Part shown: positions 59,755 through 64,000 of the stretch, in pieces
Layout of the letters: each line of letters begins with the position of its first letter
Numbering within the stretch: position 1 is the first letter of the stretch
Source: Miltoncostaea sp963771025
Lineage (GTDB): Bacteria; Actinomycetota; Thermoleophilia; Miltoncostaeales; Miltoncostaeaceae
NCBI GenBank assembly: GCA_963771025.1
Contig: CAVYRL010000001.1
Span: forward strand, 806,001-870,000
DNA: 64,000 nucleotides
Reading direction: 5' to 3'
Program-made: the position numbers and the translations under genes
The notes under the pieces: generated by a model
Seen by the model: only the letters and a program-made list of their open reading frames with translations
Database searches by the model: none
Told to the model about the DNA's origin: nothing

Positions 59755-59776
59755 ACTGAAGTTATGTCTTTTCAGT
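59755..59776. promoter_or_regulatory. Candidate operator upstream of the second TetR gene
   Basis: ACTGAA and TTCAGT are perfect inverted half-sites 10 bases apart, in an AT-rich patch 23 bases before ATG 59799. This fits autoregulation by TetR. Confidence 0.5.
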
Positions 59777-59798
59777 AAAGCGGCCGCCGTCTGGGAGA

Positions 59799-60440
59799 AT
59801 GCGGCCCGTGGCCGCACCCCGCCCCCGCCTCAGCCGCGATGCGATCCTCGACGCCGCTCTGGCCATCATCGACGACGGAGGTCTCGAGGCCTGCACGATG
59901 CGCGCTGTCGCCGCCGATCTGGGCGTCGAGGCCATGTCGCTGTACTGGCACGTGCCGGGCAAGGAGGCCCTGCTGGATGGCGTCGTGGTGCGGATCCTCT
60001 CGCAGGCTCCTCCGTATGAGCACAGCCCCGAATGGCGGACCGAGCTCAACGGCGTCGCGCACGCAACCCGCGCGATCCTGCTGCAGCACCCGAACGCGAT
60101 ACCGCTGCTCGCCGGGCGTGCCCTGGGCTCGTACGCGGCGGCCAGCGCGAGGGTCGAGACGGCAATCGAGACCCTCGAGCGCTCCGGCTTCGACCGGGCC
60201 ACCGCGATCCGCGCCTCGCGGACGGTCTACCGGTACGTCGTCGGCTTCGTGATGGTGGAGGGCAGCCAGCGACCCAACGCGCACCTGCCCGCTTCGACGA
60301 TCCCGATGCCCTCGGAGATCCTCGCCGAGGTGGCGGACTCGGTCACCGCCGAGCCCTCGGCGGACCTGTTCGAGTACGGGCTCCAGACGATGCTGGACGG
60401 CCTGGGGGTGGCGCTCGCGCGGGGGCCGGCCGCGGAGTGA
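59799..60440 (+). CDS. TetR family transcriptional regulator (TetR C-terminal type)
   Basis: The 213 aa protein has the TetR helix-turn-helix (RDAILDAALAIIDDGGLEACTMRAVAADLGVEAMSLYWHVPGKEAL over residues 13-57). YWHVPGKEALLDG is typical of the TetR subfamily with the TetR_C ligand domain that follows (about 70-205). The start may be ATG 59799 or GTG 59808. It ends one base before the convergent gene. No efflux pump is nearby, so the target may be distant or the gene itself. Confidence 0.88.
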   Translation: MRPVAAPRPRLSRDAILDAALAIIDDGGLEACTMRAVAADLGVEAMSLYWHVPGKEALLDGVVVRILSQAPPYEHSPEWRTELNGVAHATRAILLQHPNAIPLLAGRALGSYAAASARVETAIETLERSGFDRATAIRASRTVYRYVVGFVMVEGSQRPNAHLPASTIPMPSEILAEVADSVTAEPSADLFEYGLQTMLDGLGVALARGPAAE

Positions 60441-61376
60441 TCAGCGCGCCCGCGGAGCCGGCCCGGCTCCGCGGTTGCGCAGCGTCCGCGTATCGACCAC
60501 CTCGAAGTCGCTGCCGCGGATCCGCCCCAGACCGTGAAGGTCGTCGTCGCTCCACCCCCTGTTCGGCGCTCCGGTGATGTACCAGGGAGATCCGTTGTCG
60601 GCGAGGATCATCCCGTACCGCTTGAGGGCGACGAGCACCGTGCGCGCCTGCGGTCCGTAGCCCGCGAGCGACACCGACCGCTTCAGCCGGACCCGCAGGC
60701 CCATGGGCGGCAGCGCGGGATCGGACGCGCTGGAGGCGGCGTGGCGGGCCGGGTACACGAAGGTGTTGCGCGTGCGCGGGGCCGTGAACCGCAGCGCGTG
60801 GTCGATCCGCCCGCGGGCGACCTCGTCGTGGCGCGCCAGCCCGGGCAGGATCGGCAGGCCGGCGGCGTCGGCGCTGGTCCACCCCGGCGGGCGCAGCCGG
60901 TTGGAGGTGAGGTCGTAGAGGGCCCCGGATCCGGCCCTCCAGCGGGCGCCCTTCCGGGTCGCACCGAACAGCTCGTACAGGCGGCAGCTGTCGCGATCGA
61001 CCATCAGCATGTGCCGGTCGGATCCCCGCTCGATGCGCGGCGCGGCCGGAATCGGGTACCGCACCCGGTCGGATTCCCCGGCGTAGTCGAAGGTCACGGC
61101 GCGCCGCGGGGTCGCGCGGCGCACGATGTTGATCGGGATGCCGTAGCGCCCCCGGTCGCTGAAGTCCGGGTGCACGCCCTCCGTGAGCCCGATCGACCGG
61201 ATCAGGCGCGCGGAGTCGGCGCGGCGCGGGAGCGCGTCCACCGGGGCGTTCCACACGTTGCCCGGCGGAAGCACCGGGCACTTCGGCGCGCCGGGCAGGG
61301 GCATCGCCTCCGCCACCGCGGGGATCGCGGAGGCGGCCACGAGCATGGCCGCGAGAAGGGTTCGACCACGAGGCAT
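60441..61376 (-). CDS. Secreted protein of unknown function
   Basis: The 311 aa protein starts with a signal peptide (PRGRTLLAAMLVAASAIPAVAEA). The mature part resembles a family seen in many soil bacteria without known function: PPGNVWNAPVDALP, YGIPINIVRR, MLMVDRDSCRLYELFGA, GWTSADAAGLPILPGLARHDEV, LRFTAPRTRNTFVYPARHAAS, LPPMGLRVRLKRS and YGMILADNGSPWYI. The conserved polar residues suggest an enzyme or a carbohydrate-binding fold. Its start codon overlaps that of the divergent membrane protein gene (CATG). Confidence 0.75.
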   Translation of the reverse strand: MPRGRTLLAAMLVAASAIPAVAEAMPLPGAPKCPVLPPGNVWNAPVDALPRRADSARLIRSIGLTEGVHPDFSDRGRYGIPINIVRRATPRRAVTFDYAGESDRVRYPIPAAPRIERGSDRHMLMVDRDSCRLYELFGATRKGARWRAGSGALYDLTSNRLRPPGWTSADAAGLPILPGLARHDEVARGRIDHALRFTAPRTRNTFVYPARHAASSASDPALPPMGLRVRLKRSVSLAGYGPQARTVLVALKRYGMILADNGSPWYITGAPNRGWSDDDLHGLGRIRGSDFEVVDTRTLRNRGAGPAPRAR

Positions 61377-61974
61377 GCCCCCACTATCGGGCGATGGGAC
61401 CGTAACGAGGAGTCCGGACCACGCCGATAACGCTGATATCGACGATCGGCTGCCATCCCGGGCGCTCTGGCGCGACCTGGCCGGAGCCGCGGCCTGCGTC
61501 ATCCTGGGCCTGCTCGGCTTCAGCGGCGACGGGCGCGTGCCGGTGCTGGCGTGGATCAATCTGGCGATCCACGAGTTCGGACACCTCGTCACCTACGTCT
61601 TCCCCGACCTGGTCACGGCGATGATGGGGTCGATCGCGCAGGTCGCCCTGCCGCTGGCGATCGCCGGTTATTTCCTGCACCGCCGCGAGCTCGTGTCCGG
61701 AATGCTGTGCCTGGCCTGGGCCGGGACCTCGGCCCACGAGGCCGCGATCTACATCGGCGACGCCCCCTATGAGCGACTCGAGCTGATCGGCGGGCAGCAC
61801 GACTGGGCGTTCGTCTTCGGGCCGCAGGGGTTCGACGCCATGGGCCGCGCCGCGGAGGTGGCGGGCATGGTCAACGCGGCCGGCCTCGCGCTGGTGGTGA
61901 TCGGCGTCGCCGGCTGTCTGGCGCGACCCCTCCTGTGGGGCCGCGAGACGCCACGGGCGCGCGCCGGGCAATAG
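61375..61974 (+). CDS. Integral membrane protein with HEFGH motif
   Basis: The 199 aa protein has about five membrane segments. NLAIHEFGHLVTYVF carries a HExxH motif within a membrane helix, as in M50 site-2 proteases, followed by MGSIAQVALPLAIAGYFL and a conserved QHDWAFVFG. No second M50 motif (NPxxDG) is seen, so protease activity is uncertain. ATG 61375 is the only standard start before the first helix but overlaps the divergent gene's start. The TAG stop forms the first half of the next gene's -10 box. Confidence 0.7.
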   Translation: MPPLSGDGTVTRSPDHADNADIDDRLPSRALWRDLAGAAACVILGLLGFSGDGRVPVLAWINLAIHEFGHLVTYVFPDLVTAMMGSIAQVALPLAIAGYFLHRRELVSGMLCLAWAGTSAHEAAIYIGDAPYERLELIGGQHDWAFVFGPQGFDAMGRAAEVAGMVNAAGLALVVIGVAGCLARPLLWGRETPRARAGQ

Positions 61975-61977
61975 ACT
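61972..61977 (+). promoter_or_regulatory. -10 box of the second LLM gene (leaderless)
   Basis: TAGACT ends 6 bases before GTG 61984. Its first three bases are the stop codon of the preceding membrane protein gene. Confidence 0.5.
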
Positions 61978-61983
61978 CACGCG

Positions 61984-63144
61984 GTGCGTATGCGCTTCGG
62001 CGTCTTCATGGCCCCGTTCCATCAGCCCGGCGAGAATCCGACGGCGGCGCTGGAGCGTGACCTCGAGTTGATCCAGTGGCTCGACGCACTCGGCTTCGAC
62101 GAGGCCTGGGTGGGCGAGCACCACAGCACCGGGTGGGAGACGATCGCCTCCCCCGAGCTGTTCCTCGCCGTCGCGGCCGAGCGCACCCGCCACATCCGTC
62201 TCGGGACCGGCGTGGTGAGCCTCCCCTATCACCACCCCCTGATGGTGGCCGACCGGATCGTCCTGCTCGACCATCTCACCCGCGGACGGATCAACTTCGG
62301 CGTGGGCCCCGGAGGACACATCACGGACGCGCGGATGCTGGGCATCCCGCCCGAGCTCCTGCGCCCGCGGATGGCCGAGGCCCTCGACGTGATCGTGCGG
62401 CTGCTGACCGACCCCACCCCCCTCACGCTCGAGACCGAGTGGTTCACCCTCACCGACGCGGTGCTGCAGCTGCGCCCGTACCAGCGCCCGTACCCTCCGA
62501 TCGCCGTGACCAGCATGGAGTCGCCGGCGGGCATGCAGCTCGCCGGCCGTCACGGTGCCGGGGTGCTCTCGATGACGGTCGCCAAGGGCCCGCGCGGCCC
62601 GATCAACCTCGAGGCCCAGTGGAGCGTTGCCGAGGAGGAGGCCGCGAAGGCGGGACGCCGGGTCGAGCGTTCCGAATGGCGGCTGTCGCTGCCGGTGCAC
62701 CTGGCAGAGACCCGCAAGGAGGCCCTCGACGACGCCCGTGCGGGCGCGGCGGCCTACCTGCTGGACTACGCCGAGGCCATCACCGGCAGGCCCCGGCCGG
62801 TACCCGGCCCGAGGGACAGGATCGTGGATCAGATGGTCGAGGCGGGCAGCTGGGTGGTGGGCACCCCTGACGACGCTGTCGCGGCGATCGAACGGCTTCA
62901 GGAGCGCTCGGGCGGCTTCGGCGGCCTGATGGTGTGGGCCAACGAGTGGGCACCGCGTGACAAGGTTCACCGCAGCTACGAGCTGCTCGCGCGGCATGTG
63001 ATGCCGCGCTTCCAGGGATCGCTCATCGGCATCGAGTCGTCCGGCGCCGTCGCGCGCGGCCGGGCCGAGGCCACCGGACACGAGCGCGTCGCCGCGGTGG
63101 AGAAGGCGCAGCAGGCGTACGAGCAGCAGAAGGGCTCGGGCTGA
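61984..63144 (+). CDS. LLM class flavin-dependent oxidoreductase (monooxygenase-like)
   Basis: The 386 aa luciferase-like TIM-barrel protein shows RFGVFMAPFHQPGENP, FDEAWVGEHHSTGW, RLGTGVVSLPYHHPLMVADR, LTRGRINFGVGPGG and PIAVTSMESPAGMQLAGRHGAG. These agree with the FMN/FMNH2-dependent alkanal-monooxygenase-like group (EHH motif) more than with F420 enzymes. GTG 61984 is 6 bases after a -10 box; ATG 61990 is an alternative. A 10 bp hairpin overlaps the stop codon. Confidence 0.88.
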   Translation: MRMRFGVFMAPFHQPGENPTAALERDLELIQWLDALGFDEAWVGEHHSTGWETIASPELFLAVAAERTRHIRLGTGVVSLPYHHPLMVADRIVLLDHLTRGRINFGVGPGGHITDARMLGIPPELLRPRMAEALDVIVRLLTDPTPLTLETEWFTLTDAVLQLRPYQRPYPPIAVTSMESPAGMQLAGRHGAGVLSMTVAKGPRGPINLEAQWSVAEEEAAKAGRRVERSEWRLSLPVHLAETRKEALDDARAGAAAYLLDYAEAITGRPRPVPGPRDRIVDQMVEAGSWVVGTPDDAVAAIERLQERSGGFGGLMVWANEWAPRDKVHRSYELLARHVMPRFQGSLIGIESSGAVARGRAEATGHERVAAVEKAQQAYEQQKGSG

Positions 63145-63157
63145 CCCTCAGCCCGAG
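63135..63157. terminator. Bidirectional terminator at the convergent end
   Basis: CTCGGGCTGA and TCAGCCCGAG pair perfectly over 10 bases with a 3-base loop. The left arm contains the stop codon of the LLM gene; the convergent DUF2079 gene stops at 63161. Confidence 0.6.
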
Positions 63158-63160
63158 GGC

Positions 63161-64000
63161 TCAGTTCTGGCCGATGCTCGCAACCCTCCGGTAGACCCTG
63201 ACCCCGTCCTCCTGGAACACCAGGCGCCAGGCCTTGCTGGTCCGGAGCAGCCGGGCCCGCGAGCGGATGCCGAAGAGGCGCAGGGTCGGGCGGTCGCGTG
63301 CCATCTGGCGGAGGCGCGTCCCGTCGGAGATCACCACCCAGTCCGCGTCGAGGAGCTTCGGGAAGAGGTGGATCCGCTCGCGGGCCGACAGGTGCGATCC
63401 GGCGTCGTTGGTGGCGGATACCGCGGCGCCCGCAGGGATCACGTCCACCGCTCGCTGCAGAGCCCGGGCGTGCGTGTCCACCACGAGGGCGTTCTGGGGC
63501 ACGCTCCCCCACCCCCCGGGCACCCAGCCCCACAACGGCAGCGGCCCCTGCCAGACGCCGGTGAGGATCACGGCGGCGACGAGCAGCGCGGCCATCGCGC
63601 CCGACCGGTCGACGAGCCGGCCGAGGCGACCCTCGAGACCGCGGGCGCGCAGGTTGGCGAGCCCGAGCAGCGCCGCGGCCACGAAGACCGGCGTGATGAG
63701 GACGGCGTAGTGGTAGTCGACGTTCTGCGCGGGCCCGGTGCTGGCGAAGAGGTTGATGAGCAGCTGGGGCACCGCCACCGCGGCCAGCACCGGGGCGCAG
63801 AGCGGCAACAGCAACAGCGGCACGAGCAGTCCCGCGAGGTAGAGGAGGCGGCCGGGCGTGACGAGGACCTCGGCGAACTCCCAGGGCCGGGTGACGAGGT
63901 TCAGCGCGATGTCGCTCGGGCCGTTGCCGAGCTGGGAGTAGCGGTCGAGGTGGGCGTTGTTCGCCTGCAGGGCGAAGGCCGGCATGATCACCCCGACGGC
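63161..64000 (-). CDS. DUF2079 family membrane protein (partial, C-terminal part)
   Basis: The frame enters from the right edge and is open to 63161 (about 280 residues visible). It has several membrane helices (for example LYLAGLLVPLLLLPLCAPVLAAVAV and AALLVAAVILTGVWQGP) and a soluble C-terminal domain that ends in RVYRRVASIGQN. Features such as ALQANNAHLDRYSQLG and NVDYHYAVLITPVFVAAALLG match DUF2079, membrane proteins related to glycosyltransferases of the GT-C type. The N-terminus and active site lie outside the window. Confidence 0.75.
   Translation of the reverse strand, partial: AVGVIMPAFALQANNAHLDRYSQLGNGPSDIALNLVTRPWEFAEVLVTPGRLLYLAGLLVPLLLLPLCAPVLAAVAVPQLLINLFASTGPAQNVDYHYAVLITPVFVAAALLGLANLRARGLEGRLGRLVDRSGAMAALLVAAVILTGVWQGPLPLWGWVPGGWGSVPQNALVVDTHARALQRAVDVIPAGAAVSATNDAGSHLSARERIHLFPKLLDADWVVISDGTRLRQMARDRPTLRLFGIRSRARLLRTSKAWRLVFQEDGVRVYRRVASIGQN

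Overview
The window is a continuous piece of a very GC-rich bacterial chromosome, densely packed with genes that often overlap by 4 bases (ATGA, GTGA, CTGA). Gene content and order (rbfA-nrnA-truB-ribF-rpsO-pnp, dapB, dapA, rnj, ftsK-rodZ-cinA-recA-miaB-miaA-dapF-dapL-dut, murT/gatD, a primary sigma factor, an Rpf-like hydrolase, ino1) and many leaderless promoters of the TANNNT type point to the Actinobacteriota. A deep-branching class such as Thermoleophilia is my inference; nothing here names a species. I see no rRNA, tRNA, CRISPR array, insertion sequence or prophage, and no gene-free stretch longer than 300 bases.

Region 1 (1-13.3 kb) is housekeeping: the ribosome maturation/RNA turnover/flavin operon, S15 and PNPase, an M16 peptidase, then the lysine/DAP genes dapB and dapA, RNase J, a cupin, an unassigned helical protein and a secreted collagen-like protein. 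Region 2 (13.3-27.8 kb) is metabolic and accessory: TenA, a LuxR/GntR regulator pair, a LLM oxidoreductase-M24-M20 catabolic operon, a methylmalonyl-CoA mutase/epimerase/CoA-transferase/GNAT operon, an ALDH-amidohydrolase pair, a second M20 peptidase and a GMC oxidoreductase. Region 3 (27.9-43.8 kb) returns to the core: FtsK, RodZ, CinA, RecA with a perfect SOS box, MiaB, MiaA, DapF, DapL, dUTPase, and the convergent rpiA-murT-methyltransferase-gatD operon. dapA, dapB, dapL and dapF together supply meso-DAP by the aminotransferase route, and MurT/GatD amidate lipid II built from it.

Region 4 (43.8-54.5 kb) holds an MBL hydrolase, an NrtR-like regulator, a YqgE-family operon, the primary sigma factor with a recognisable promoter, an Rpf-like cell-wall hydrolase, a diguanylate cyclase and a four-gene ABC exporter operon. 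Region 5 (54.5-64 kb) holds inositol-phosphate synthase divergent from a degenerate serine recombinase, two TetR regulators, a C5-epimerase-like envelope protein next to a PilZ protein, two little-known secreted/membrane proteins, a second LLM oxidoreductase and the C-terminal part of a DUF2079 membrane protein running off the end.

The most unusual signals are in translation starts. At least ten genes have a TANNNT -10 box 6-9 bases before the start codon and no leader. dapL appears to start at CTG overlapping the dapF stop. ftsK and cinA lack any standard start codon at the place their domains demand. Other points of interest are a methyltransferase gene inserted between murT and gatD, a recombinase that has lost its nucleophile and shares face-to-face promoters with ino1, a mutase operon without its B12-binding subunit, and an ABC ATPase with Leu in the Walker A Ser/Thr position.
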